Shown piece by piece: positions 45,388 to 53,537 of a stretch of 64,000 nucleotides of DNA. The stretch lies in contig NZ_JNAO01000004.1 of assembly GCF_000760035.1 (NCBI RefSeq), forward strand, positions 62,001-126,000. The letters run 5' to 3'. The position numbers and the translations under genes were made by a program. Numbering within the stretch: the stretch's first letter is position 1; each line of letters begins with the position of its first letter. Below the pieces are notes generated by a model. That model searched no databases. It had not been told where the DNA came from and saw only the letters and a list, made by a program, of their open reading frames with translations. This DNA is from Prochlorococcus marinus str. MIT 9314. Lineage in GTDB: Bacteria > Cyanobacteriota > Cyanobacteriia > PCC-6307 > Cyanobiaceae.

Positions 45388-45693
45388 ATGTCTTGCTCTA
45401 TAACATCTGTTTTTACTTTTAGAATTGAAAGCACTTTCGATGAATGGGCAGCAATATTTGATAGTGCAGAAGCAGATAAAAGGCATTCAGAATTTGATAT
45501 TAAGCCACTTTTTAGAGGAGTAAGTAAGAAAGATCCTCAAAAAGTTATTGTTATTCATCAAGCTCCAGAAGGTAATGTTCAAAAGTTTGTAGAAGCTAAT
45601 GGTGACTGGATGGCAACTCATAGAGTTGACTTATCAACAATGGAAGAATCATCTTGGACTTTTTCAGCAACAACGGAGAATTGTTGTGATTAA
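45388..45693 (+). CDS. DUF3764 family protein
   Basis: 101 residues. Blocks FTFRIESTFDEWAAIFDSAEA, FDIKPLFRGVSKKDPQKVIVIHQAP and VEANGDWMATH match my picture of the cyanobacterial DUF3764 family, a small dimeric alpha/beta-barrel-like fold. 52 bp after the regulator, 3 bp before the lipoprotein gene. Function unknown. Confidence 0.75.
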   Translation: MSCSITSVFTFRIESTFDEWAAIFDSAEADKRHSEFDIKPLFRGVSKKDPQKVIVIHQAPEGNVQKFVEANGDWMATHRVDLSTMEESSWTFSATTENCCD

Positions 45694-45696
45694 CAA

Positions 45697-45945
45697 ATGA
45701 AAAGACTACTATTCCCACTACTAGCTCTCTCAACTATTATCCTTGCGAGTTGTACTAGTAACCCAAACAAAATAGGTACTCAAAAGGTTTCTGAAACCCA
45801 AAAGCAGAGAGAAGTCTGTCTAGATTGGTATGGCTACAGAATTGATACCAATAAAGCAATTAATGATTTAAATCTAAAAATTGAAACCGAATCAGAATTA
45901 ATGGCTTACTGCGATTTCTTCAAGAATGTAGCTGATACAAAATAG
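45697..45945 (+). CDS. Small lipoprotein (intact MKRLL type)
   Basis: 82 residues with lipobox LASC (MKRLLFPLLALSTIILASC), then a polar domain with two more cysteines (EVCLDWYGYRID, YCDFFKNVAD). It follows the DUF3764 gene by 3 bp. It is the only intact copy of a gene start that recurs as short relics at 40663, 47808 and 48415. Confidence 0.75.
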   Translation: MKRLLFPLLALSTIILASCTSNPNKIGTQKVSETQKQREVCLDWYGYRIDTNKAINDLNLKIETESELMAYCDFFKNVADTK

Positions 45946-46009
45946 ATTTTTACAAAAGAATTTATAATCGATTACTCAATAAATATCATTAATCACAAAC
46001 CATCGTAGA

Positions 46010-46162
46010 TTAAGTAGCATCAGATATATTGTTATTCGTATCTTCAATCTTTTCAATCTCTTTAATCATTTCCTCTAGCCATAAAGTATTATCTTCTGAT
46101 CTCTTTTTAAAATAAGAAATCTTAGGTTGATTGATTTCTAATGTCTCATAATCTCCACTCAT
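46010..46162 (-). CDS. 50-residue acidic helical protein
   Basis: MSGDYETLEINQPKISYFKK followed by a long acidic helix (WLEEMIKEIEKIED). ATG start with ribosome-site-like aggaaa. Convergent with the lipoprotein gene. Function unknown. Confidence 0.55.
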   Translation of the reverse strand: MSGDYETLEINQPKISYFKKRSEDNTLWLEEMIKEIEKIEDTNNNISDAT

Positions 46163-46316
46163 AAAATTTTCCTAAATTTATAACCACTTAAATTTTAGTT
46201 AGTTTATTTATTAGTTTTACTAAGGGGAAAATAAGAAAAAATTAATTTATGGTTAATATGAACTAAGACAAATTAAATATTATTTATAAAAATATCGGCA
46301 CTTAATTTACCTAATG

Positions 46317-46550
46317 CTAACCACCAGTACAGAAACGAACCGCATCAGCTGTTGGCGAACCAGTCGCTTTCATTTCTTCAACACATTCATTAAAGAACTT
46401 TGATTCTTTTTTTAATGAGCAAAAGCTTAGTGCAATAGCTACTAAGGCAACAGCTGATACAACTGCTGATCCTAGTTGTATCACTCCGTAAGCAAGCATA
46501 GCTTTATTCTTTTTAAAATCTTTTTTTGTATCTTTCTTTTTATCAGACAT
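46317..46550 (-). CDS. 77-residue membrane protein, paralogue of 29232
   Basis: I use the ATG at 46550 (MSDKKKDTKKD) because that gives the same length and layout as the 29232 product; a frame to 46601 is longer. One helix (GSAVVSAVALVAIALSFCS) and a C-terminal domain with conserved cysteines. Function unknown. Confidence 0.7.
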   Translation of the reverse strand: MSDKKKDTKKDFKKNKAMLAYGVIQLGSAVVSAVALVAIALSFCSLKKESKFFNECVEEMKATGSPTADAVRFCTGG

Positions 46551-46840
46551 TTTTTTTGAAATTCTTAGCTTATTATATTCAACTAAATAACTAGACTCCA
46601 CATAAAGAAAAGGTGCGTTATAAAGTTAAATGTATATTGTTAATCCCATAACCAAATTCTGAAGAGGAAAAGCTCAAACTAAAGAGTAGAAAAAGTGATG
46701 AGAAAATTAATTAAAAATTTATTTGAAATTAATTATTTTGTGATTGGTTTTTGAAAATAATTTAATTTCTTAAAGATAACGTTTTCTTAAATTATTTTTA
46801 AATTTCATATGACATTAATATAGATAATTGAATAATCTTA

Positions 46841-47242
46841 ATGCATATTGATGATGCAGTGTTTTTAGAGGATTTATGCCCTAAGCTCAAATTAAGATTC
46901 TGGCGAAAGTCTATTCATACATTTACGAGCAAAAGATGCATATATTGCGGAAAACCTTCAGAATCAATTGATCATATATTGCCACGAAGTAAAGGAGGTT
47001 TAAACTTAACAGAAAATTGCGTTCCAGCTTGTCTTTCATGCAATGGAAACAAATCAGACGAGAATGTTTTTTCTTGGTACAGAAAGAAAAATTTTTATGA
47101 CCCTCGAAGAGCAATGGCTATTAGAGCATGGTTAGAGGGAGATTTAAGATTATCTATAAGATTATTAGAATGGGCTAATAAAGAAATTAAGGAAAATAAA
47201 GAAAATTTTGAACAAGAAGAATTAAATCTAGATGCTGCTTAA
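46841..47242 (+). CDS. HNH endonuclease family protein
   Basis: 133 residues. Zinc-binding CIYCGKPSESIDHILPRSKGG and CLSCNGNKSD give the Cys-x-x-Cys ... His ... Cys-x-x-Cys frame of HNH nucleases; the catalytic His is in IDHILP and an Asn-rich end follows (CNGNK). Such genes are common on mobile elements, though many cyanobacterial ones are chromosomal. 20 bp before the next gene. Confidence 0.85.
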   Translation: MHIDDAVFLEDLCPKLKLRFWRKSIHTFTSKRCIYCGKPSESIDHILPRSKGGLNLTENCVPACLSCNGNKSDENVFSWYRKKNFYDPRRAMAIRAWLEGDLRLSIRLLEWANKEIKENKENFEQEELNLDAA

Positions 47243-47262
47243 CTAGAAAATTTGAGGGAAAT

Positions 47263-47478
47263 TTGAGGGGACGCTTATTAAAAACAATACTTTTGTTAGG
47301 TTCAATTTTTGTTGTTTTTATTTGTTTTAATCCAATTTCAAGAATTTATATTGCTGATTATTTAGAAAAGATATCCTTATTTTTATTTAAAACAGTAAGT
47401 GAAGAAGATTTAAATAAGTGGTATGAGAAAAGAGATAAGTATGAATTACTTGAGAAATTAGGAGGAACTTCTTATTGA
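47263..47478 (+). CDS. 71-residue membrane protein, paralogue of 37170
   Basis: TTG start with good ribosome site (gaggg). An N-terminal helix (KTILLLGSIFVVFICF) and a second helix region (YLEKISLFLFKTVSEED). The paralogue lies outside the element at 37170. Its stop codon lies inside repeat copy 4. Confidence 0.6.
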   Translation: MRGRLLKTILLLGSIFVVFICFNPISRIYIADYLEKISLFLFKTVSEEDLNKWYEKRDKYELLEKLGGTSY

Positions 47479-47520
47479 TTGACAGTCGATCTACAATAAG
47501 TAGCAATTAGCTTCTTTTTT
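47475..47520 (+). repeat. Box-plus-hairpin repeat, copy 4
   Basis: TTGATTGACAGTCGATCTA, then AAGTAGC-aatta-GCTTCTT and a T6 run, ending exactly at the ATG of the gene at 47521. The hairpin keeps pairing although its arm bases differ from the other copies (AAGGG/CCCTT at 40350), i.e. compensatory change. Confidence 0.65.
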
Positions 47521-47805
47521 ATGTCAATTGAAACAACTGTTTTAGATTTCAAATTAAGCAATACTTTTGAGGAATATGAGGCTCACATGACCGCTCCTGA
47601 ACAACAAGCCATGTTTAAAGAGATGGGAGTAAAAACCTTTTATATTGGCAAATCGTTAGAAGACCCAAAGAGAGCAACCGTTATGTTTCAAGGACCAGTA
47701 AATACTTGTTACGACATCTTTATTAACCCAGAAACCAAACCAATAGTTGAAGCATCTGGTCATATTTATGAAGGAACAATAATTAACCGCTGGATTTCTG
47801 AATAA
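47521..47805 (+). CDS. DUF3764 family protein
   Basis: 94 residues: VLDFKLSNTFEEYEAHMTAPE, KTFYIGKSLEDPKRATVMFQ and the end VEASGHIYEGTIINRW align with the 45388 protein. It starts directly after the T-run of repeat copy 4 and is followed by a relic and copy 5. Function unknown. Confidence 0.75.
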   Translation: MSIETTVLDFKLSNTFEEYEAHMTAPEQQAMFKEMGVKTFYIGKSLEDPKRATVMFQGPVNTCYDIFINPETKPIVEASGHIYEGTIINRWISE

Positions 47806-47807
47806 TT

Positions 47808-47843
47808 TTGAAATGCTTACTAACTTGCACCTCCAAAAATTAG
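47808..47843 (+). pseudogene. Short relic of an MKRLL-type lipoprotein start
   Basis: After a TTG: MKCLLTCTSKN and stop, 11 codons. The nucleotide string tgaaatgcttact matches tgaaacgcttact at 40664 and 48416. Too short to be functional; interpreted as decayed gene start. Confidence 0.4.
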
Positions 47844-47889
47844 AAATTGACAGTCGATCTAAAATAAGGGGCAATTAGCTCCTTTTTCT
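47844..47889 (+). repeat. Box-plus-hairpin repeat, copy 5
   Basis: ATTGACAGTCGATCTAAAAT is followed by AAGGGGC-aatta-GCTCCTT and T5. It ends one base before the TTG start of the lipoprotein gene at 47891. Best-preserved hairpin of the set with copy 1. Confidence 0.65.
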
Positions 47890-47890
47890 T

Positions 47891-48418
47891 TTGAAGAGAT
47901 TTGTTTTATTACCCTTATCATTGATTTTACTGACTAGTTGTTCCGCCGTAGATAATTATAAAAGCGAGTTAAAAGAGGAATTAAAAACCGAATTAAAATC
48001 TGAAATCACAGCTACTTTAAAAGAAGAATTTGATAAAAATAATAAATACGAGATACAAATTATAGATGATACTTTACTGGGTATAAGTAATTTTGAAACA
48101 GAACAACCTAGCTATGGAGGTTGCAGAGTTGAAGGGGATTTTAAATTTAATATAAAAGTACCTGACAATTTTACTGGTGATATTTCAGATACAGAAGCAA
48201 CTTACCTAATTAAAGGAAAAGAAAAAATTTATTCTTATTTTGAGACATTCATTGATGGTAAATCTCTTAATGGTACAAATTTATATGAATACGAAGAAAA
48301 TCGACTTTCTACAGATGGACAATTAATATGTTCAATAAATTCTTCTGATGATATTAAATTAAAGTCTTTTAGTAAAAAAATTATGTTATTCCCTGCGATC
48401 AAGCCACTAGTAAAATGA
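47891..48418 (+). CDS. Lipoprotein, 175 residues
   Basis: TTG start, lipobox LTSC in MKRFVLLPLSLILLTSC. A short charged coiled coil (SELKEELKTELKSEITATLKEE truncated here) precedes a beta-rich domain with cysteines (SYGGCRVEG, QLICSINSS). Located on the surface or in the periplasm. Its stop overlaps another MKRLL relic (ATGA). Not assigned to a family. Confidence 0.7.
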   Translation: MKRFVLLPLSLILLTSCSAVDNYKSELKEELKTELKSEITATLKEEFDKNNKYEIQIIDDTLLGISNFETEQPSYGGCRVEGDFKFNIKVPDNFTGDISDTEATYLIKGKEKIYSYFETFIDGKSLNGTNLYEYEENRLSTDGQLICSINSSDDIKLKSFSKKIMLFPAIKPLVK

Positions 48419-48453
48419 AACGCTTACTACTTCTACTAATTTTTAAATACTAA
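48415..48453 (+). pseudogene. Third MKRLL-type relic
   Basis: MKRLLLLLIFKY then stop, 12 codons, overlapping the preceding stop by ATGA. Same opening as the intact lipoprotein gene at 45697. Probably the remains of a linked lipoprotein gene. Confidence 0.4.
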
Positions 48454-48645
48454 AATTGATTCTAAAAAAATGGTACAAATTTTTTAACCCGCATATCGCT
48501 ACAGAATGGATTCAGATTAACCCCCTAAGGGGTCTAGAAGCTCCTAAAAGGAGCCTTAGCCATAAGATGATATATATCAATTTGATATGCAGTCCCTTAA
48601 GTCAAGCTATAAAGTTTGCTATGACTCTATTTATAGATATTAGAG
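48454..48645. other. Gene-free stretch with two palindromes
   Basis: Holds ACCCC-ctaa-GGGGT (48520-48533) and GCTCCT-aaa-AGGAGC (48540-48554) back to back; neither is followed by a T-run. A frame of 85 codons spans the region but has no gene-like features. Likely the right terminal, non-coding part of the element. Confidence 0.5.
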
Positions 48646-48829
48646 TGGTCCTGCATAATTATCTTTTTAATAAAGGAAAAGCCGGTATTCGAGTCTTTTT
48701 ATATCCTAATTAATAAATTATTTATTTATCTAGCGATCTGTTGCCTCAGTTATAACTTAGTTTTGTGAGCGATTGCTAATATGGTCCTGCAATTGGTACT
48801 GCAATTTGGTCCTGCACTGTGGTCCTGCA
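48646..48829 (+). repeat. TGGTCCTGCA array inside the right end
   Basis: Exact decamers at 48646, 48782, 48807 and 48820 and a one-mismatch copy (TGGTACTGCA) at 48794. The last four are spaced 12-13 bp, i.e. slightly more than one helical turn. All share orientation with the left-end pair and end 13 bp before the attachment repeat. Confidence 0.75.
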
Positions 48830-48841
48830 CCCCTAATTATG

Positions 48842-48939
48842 AAAAATAAAATACCTACCAAAAGCCTGTAATAACAAGCAGTTTGATAGGTAACACCGGA
48901 TCCCCGTCAGTTCTCTGCTGCATCGACCTGGAAAAGCCA
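48842..48939. repeat. Right attachment repeat within the 6S RNA 3' end
   Basis: 98 bp, counterpart of 38945-39042. It includes the terminator hairpin of 6S RNA (ACCTACC... with ...GATAGGT) and the last part of the RNA. Because this copy is joined to the complete 6S gene, the element restored the gene on insertion. Confidence 0.8.
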
Positions 48940-49075
48940 GAAGAGGATTCAAAGTGGGCTTTCGTTTCCGATTACAAGATCGGTTTACTACCGCATCACG
49001 ACAGTCTCCTCAAGTCGAAAGAGAGTCAGATCAGAGCACATAAAGAAGAACTTAACCAAAGATCCAGTAATCTAA
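48890..49075 (-). ncRNA. ssrS: 6S RNA
   Basis: Roughly 185-nt RNA gene immediately downstream of purK in the same direction, where cyanobacterial 6S RNA is known to lie. In RNA sense the 5' ACTGGATC (49068-49061) pairs with 3' GATCCGGT (48902-48895), an 8-bp closing stem with one G-U, and a terminator hairpin follows. 6S RNA binds RNA polymerase holoenzyme and modulates transcription. Ends are estimated from pairing. Confidence 0.75.
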
Positions 49076-49090
49076 CTCTAACTTATTTTT

Positions 49091-50281
49091 TTATGCATTT
49101 GGAGATGGCCAAATGTCTCTTACCATAGTTAACAAAATTTGAGCTTCATCATATCTTTCTAAATGCGTTTTACCATTTAATAAAAATGTGATGTGAGCCA
49201 TTTTTCTTCCCAGAATTTCGCGAGATTTTCCATAACAATGAATATTAGAACCCTCAATTTCAGATAACATTTTAATTCTGGTTTCCATTGAGATTGGGAA
49301 ATTCTTTTTTAACCCCAGTAGATTTATCATAATTGCACCTTCACAGTTCATTTTAATTTCAGGTGACATTATCCCAGAAGAAATGCAAACATATTGATCA
49401 AACTGACTTGAAGTGCAAGCTTCAATAGAGAAATGAGCTGAGTTATGTGTTCTAGGAGCTATTTCATTAATTAAAAGACCATTATCTCCATAGAAGAATT
49501 CAATAGCTAAAACTCCAACGTAATTAAGTTCATTAACTATTGAAGAGAAAATATTTATTGCAAATAAGTTCAAATCATATTCATTTGTTCCAGGTGCAAG
49601 AACCCAATCACAAACATGGTTTGATTGAAATGTCTCAACTATTGGGAAGAATCTTATCTTACCGGACCTATCTCTCGAACCAACGAGAGCTAGTTCTTTT
49701 TCATACTTTATCCATTCTTCTATTAACCATTCATCAGAATTATTCTCTGTTAAAAAAGAATCTAAATCTTCTTTTGTCTTTATTTTTCTGTTCCCCTTAC
49801 CGTCATATCCACCTTTATTTGATTTTGCCATTAGAGGAAAATTCCAATTATTGATTTCCTCATCCGAGAGATTTTTAAAATCTTCAATGCTTATCCATTT
49901 TGGACAGGGAATATTCATTCTATCTATTAATTTTTTTTGAGAAAACCTATCTACTAATGGCTTAATTGCATCAAGGCTTGGGACAAAAATATCTTTATTG
50001 TCAATTAAATTTAATTTATCAATCTTTATCCATTCATTTTCAAAAATTATTTTTTCACACTCATTAACTAATGATTTATTACCTCTTATCTTTAAAGGAT
50101 CAGCTTCTATGACATGATCTGCTTTTGAACCAGCAGGATCATCACAAGATTTTGTTTGCACACATACTTCTAAATTTCTTTTTTTTGCTGCCTCGGTTAA
50201 CATCAAAGCCAATTGACCACCTCCAATTATTCCCAGGGAATATTTTTTCTTAAGATCGTTTATATTTTTTTTAAAACTCAT
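49091..50281 (-). CDS. purK: 5-(carboxyamino)imidazole ribonucleotide synthase PurK
   Basis: 396-residue ATP-grasp enzyme of purine synthesis, converting AIR, bicarbonate and ATP to N5-CAIR. Opening LGIIGGGQLALMLTEAAKKR and metal-binding VLAIEFFYGDNGLLINEIAPR, RTHNSAHFSIEAC are PurK signatures. The 6S RNA gene follows. It lies divergent from aroB. Confidence 0.94.
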   Translation of the reverse strand: MSFKKNINDLKKKYSLGIIGGGQLALMLTEAAKKRNLEVCVQTKSCDDPAGSKADHVIEADPLKIRGNKSLVNECEKIIFENEWIKIDKLNLIDNKDIFVPSLDAIKPLVDRFSQKKLIDRMNIPCPKWISIEDFKNLSDEEINNWNFPLMAKSNKGGYDGKGNRKIKTKEDLDSFLTENNSDEWLIEEWIKYEKELALVGSRDRSGKIRFFPIVETFQSNHVCDWVLAPGTNEYDLNLFAINIFSSIVNELNYVGVLAIEFFYGDNGLLINEIAPRTHNSAHFSIEACTSSQFDQYVCISSGIMSPEIKMNCEGAIMINLLGLKKNFPISMETRIKMLSEIEGSNIHCYGKSREILGRKMAHITFLLNGKTHLERYDEAQILLTMVRDIWPSPNA

Positions 50282-50406
50282 AGCATGATTTTATTACCAT
50301 TTCTAATTCTTAACAACTGAATTTTTAAGTATCTAGAGCTTAGATTTTGCTAATATATAAAGTATTTAATACTAAATATTTATAAATTTTAACTAGGTAA
50401 TCAATT

Positions 50407-51498
50407 GTGAATAAGAGAAAAATATTAGTCCCATTAGGCGTTAAGTCATACGAAGTTACTCTAGAACCAGGGATACTGAATAATATCAGCGAAGAACTTT
50501 TAAAAATTGGAATAACAAAGAATAGAAAAATACTTGTGATTTCAAATGAAGAAATATCAAATTTGTATGGAGAAAAATTTTTAAATAATTTAAAAGATAA
50601 TAAATTTCAGGCCCAAATGTTCCTTATCAAAGCTGGAGAATCATATAAAAACTTAAAAACCTTAAGTGAAATATATGATGTAGCATTTGAATTTGGCTTA
50701 GATAGAAATTCAATAATTATTGCCCTTGGAGGAGGAATTGTTGGCGATGTAAGTGGTTTTGCAGCTGCGACTTGGCTGAGAGGTATCGAATATATTCAGA
50801 TTCCAACAACATTATTATCAATGGTTGATTCATCTGTGGGAGGAAAAACAGGAGTAAATCATCCAAAAGGTAAGAATTTAATTGGAGCTTTCAATCAACC
50901 AAAAGCAGTTTTTATTGATCCAGAAACTTTAAAAAGTTTGCCCAAAAGAGAATTTAGTGCAGGCATGGCCGAAGTAATAAAATACGGAGTAATAAGAGAT
51001 AAAGAACTTTTCGAATACTTAGAAATTGAAAAAAACAAGAATGAGCTTGTAAATCTCAAGAATGAATATCTAATTAAAATAATTGATAGTTCAATAAAAA
51101 CAAAGTCACATATTGTTTCGCAAGACGAACATGAAAATGGTGTTAGAGCAATATTGAATTATGGTCATTCTTTTGGTCACGTTATTGAAAATTTGTGTGG
51201 ATACGGCAAATTTCTACATGGTGAGGCAATATCAATTGGTATGAATATTGCGGGGGAAATAGCAATTGAGAAAGGGTTATGGTCTAAGGAAGAGTTAGAG
51301 AGACAGAAAAATCTTTTGAAGAATTATGATCTTCCTACCCAGATCCCCAAAATAAATAAAGAAGACGTTCTAACAATACTTATGGGCGATAAAAAAGTTC
51401 GTGATGGCAAAATGAGATTTATATTACCGAAAGAGATTGGTGAAGTAGATATATATGATGATGTAGAGGATTCATTATTTTTAAAGTTTTTTTCTTAA
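50407..51498 (+). CDS. aroB: 3-dehydroquinate synthase AroB
   Basis: 363-residue NAD-dependent shikimate-pathway enzyme. Motifs: [18 protein letters not shown] (NAD-binding), [14 protein letters not shown], zinc ligands in GHSFGH and the Glu of the AEVIKYG region. GTG start at 50407. Converges on the MidA-like gene with a 4-bp overlap. Confidence 0.95.
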   Translation: MNKRKILVPLGVKSYEVTLEPGILNNISEELLKIGITKNRKILVISNEEISNLYGEKFLNNLKDNKFQAQMFLIKAGESYKNLKTLSEIYDVAFEFGLDRNSIIIALGGGIVGDVSGFAAATWLRGIEYIQIPTTLLSMVDSSVGGKTGVNHPKGKNLIGAFNQPKAVFIDPETLKSLPKREFSAGMAEVIKYGVIRDKELFEYLEIEKNKNELVNLKNEYLIKIIDSSIKTKSHIVSQDEHENGVRAILNYGHSFGHVIENLCGYGKFLHGEAISIGMNIAGEIAIEKGLWSKEELERQKNLLKNYDLPTQIPKINKEDVLTILMGDKKVRDGKMRFILPKEIGEVDIYDDVEDSLFLKFFS

Positions 51499-52685
51499 CG
51501 CAAACAGGTTGAATTTATATTCATTTTCTTCTCATTAAACTTTTTAAAAACAAACCACTTAAAATCGCCTAAACAAACAGGATCAACGAGTCTAAGTAAT
51601 GCTTCTCTTCTTAGGAGGGCATTTGATAAATCCTCTTTAATTTCTTTCTGAATCCCATAAAGTCTCTCTGCTAATCCAAGTGCCAACAAAGCCTCTCCTT
51701 GTTTAGCTATTCCAACAGTATCAAATCCAAGAGTCTCAGCATCATTAATTAAAGTTTCTATGCAAACATGAGATGTTAAATCGCAATTTCCAGGAGAATC
51801 TAGGACATTATTCGTCATTTTTTGATTTTCATAAGAAACTATCGTCCCATCAGAATTCTTAGAGGTGTAGTATTTTTTAGCTTCTTTAGCGTAATCAATT
51901 ATCAATAAAATACCATTATTGATTTTCCCATAAATAGCTTCTAACCATTTTGAGTTATCTATATGCCATTCTGTCGTCCATCCTTCAAGAGCATCTTCAG
52001 GCGGAATAATGATTCCCAACTCACTTTTAGCAAGTTCAATACATTTTCTCAATTCACTTGTAATTTGCATTTCATCAAAATATAATTTACTAGATTTTTT
52101 GTCTATAGAAACTGCTTGTCGAAGTAATTTTCCTTTTGAAAAGGTTATTCTCTCTACTGGCAAAGCATCCAAAACCTCATTTGCTAGAACTATTCCATTT
52201 ATATTATTTTCCTCTACTTCATCCAAATCTTTCCATAAAATATCAATACCTAAGTTCAAAAATTCTTCCAATTTATTTTTTTGTTTTTCTACCATCCCTT
52301 CATTTGGTTCGATAATTACAAAAGAAACTTCTTCCAAAAAATTCTTATTGTTTTCTAAAAAATATTTAATTAATCCACTCATAAAGCTTCCATCTCCTGC
52401 TCCAAATTCAACTACAGCTAATTTCTGATTAGATAAAAAACTATTTTTGAACTGAATCAACCAATCTTCTATTTGTTTACCAACCAAAAAAGCAAAATCA
52501 TCAGATAAAGAGGGTGATGTGACAAAATCTCCTCGAAAGCCTAACTCAGCTTTACCGCTGCCGTAATAACCATTAATAGGATCATTTAATGCAAAATTCA
52601 TAAAGTCATAAAAACTTATAGTCCCACCCATTTTTATTATTTCTTTTACTAACCAATCTGGATTATTCGCGGGAAAGCTATTCAT
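51495..52685 (-). CDS. MidA/NDUFAF7-like SAM-dependent methyltransferase
   Basis: 396 residues. Blocks [39 protein letters not shown] and [16 protein letters not shown] (SAM-binding G-x-G) match the DUF185/NDUFAF7 family, known to methylate an arginine of a complex I subunit in mitochondria. A role in NDH-1 assembly is possible here but unproven. Divergent from the TPM-domain gene. Confidence 0.88.
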   Translation of the reverse strand: MNSFPANNPDWLVKEIIKMGGTISFYDFMNFALNDPINGYYGSGKAELGFRGDFVTSPSLSDDFAFLVGKQIEDWLIQFKNSFLSNQKLAVVEFGAGDGSFMSGLIKYFLENNKNFLEEVSFVIIEPNEGMVEKQKNKLEEFLNLGIDILWKDLDEVEENNINGIVLANEVLDALPVERITFSKGKLLRQAVSIDKKSSKLYFDEMQITSELRKCIELAKSELGIIIPPEDALEGWTTEWHIDNSKWLEAIYGKINNGILLIIDYAKEAKKYYTSKNSDGTIVSYENQKMTNNVLDSPGNCDLTSHVCIETLINDAETLGFDTVGIAKQGEALLALGLAERLYGIQKEIKEDLSNALLRREALLRLVDPVCLGDFKWFVFKKFNEKKMNINSTCLR

Positions 52686-52716
52686 CGGCGAAAATATAAA
52701 AAGACAGAACTTATTT

Positions 52717-53514
52717 ATGCCTTCAAAGATTAACTATTTATTAGGAATATTTCTATCTATTTTAGTTTTAATTTCACATAAACCCGTTTTCGCTATAAAT
52801 AATCCAAATCTCTTACCAGAAGAAAAAACACCAGTAATTGATTTAGCTAAAACATTAAGCCCTAATCAAAAAAAATCTTTAGAGGAAAAGCTAAACAATC
52901 TAGAAATTGAAAGTGGGTGGAAAATTAAATATTTATCTCAGTTTGAGAGTTCACCTGGTAGCGCAATAAAGGACTATTGGGATTTAGATGAGACAAGTTT
53001 GTTGATAGTTGCGGATCCTAGAGGGGGAAATTTGCTGAACTTTAACGTGGGAGAGGCTTATTTTAATTTTATGCCAAGGTTATTTTGGGTTGAACTTCAA
53101 ACAAGATTTGGCAACCAATACTATGTTAAAGATCACGGTGAGGATGGTGCAGTACTAGATGCAATTGATTCAGTAAAGATTTGCCTCGAAAGAGGAGGAT
53201 GCCAAGTTGTCCCTGGCCTACCCAAAGAGCAATATATCTGGACTTTATGTACATCTATTCTTGGAGGTTTAGTAGCAGGTTTTGCATCTGCTCCAAGAAA
53301 AGAAGGTCAAGTCATATCAATTGGATTTTTAGCTCTTCTTTCTCCCTTATGGGGAATGTTATTTGGAATTTTTGGTTTGGCACCGATAATATCCAGGACA
53401 AATGATTTATTACCTTTATTTAAAAATGGTTTAGCTTTTACAGCCGCAGGAATTGCGGGTTATATGTTGTCTCAAACATTATTTTCAAGATATGAAAAGC
53501 CCAAAAATACTTAA
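52717..53514 (+). CDS. TPM-domain protein (Psb32/TLP18.3-like)
   Basis: 265 residues. A signal/anchor (LLGIFLSILVLISHKPVFA) is followed by a TPM domain (VIDLAKTLSPNQKKSLEEKL ... SLLIVADPRGGNLLNF ... DGAVLDAIDSV) and two or three C-terminal membrane helices. TPM proteins include thylakoid Psb32/TLP18.3, linked to photosystem II repair. The unusual C-terminal membrane part suggests thylakoid anchoring. Confidence 0.85.
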   Translation: MPSKINYLLGIFLSILVLISHKPVFAINNPNLLPEEKTPVIDLAKTLSPNQKKSLEEKLNNLEIESGWKIKYLSQFESSPGSAIKDYWDLDETSLLIVADPRGGNLLNFNVGEAYFNFMPRLFWVELQTRFGNQYYVKDHGEDGAVLDAIDSVKICLERGGCQVVPGLPKEQYIWTLCTSILGGLVAGFASAPRKEGQVISIGFLALLSPLWGMLFGIFGLAPIISRTNDLLPLFKNGLAFTAAGIAGYMLSQTLFSRYEKPKNT

Positions 53515-53537
53515 AATATAAACAAAAATATCTAATT

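Noticed and set aside
48456-48713. 85-codon frame at the right end of the element
   Set aside because: Spans two palindromes and an arm repeat, has no ribosome site and no gene-like composition.
48883-49128. 81-codon + strand frame next to purK
   Set aside because: It lies antisense to the 6S RNA gene and starts inside the attachment repeat; the openness is explained by the RNA's base composition.
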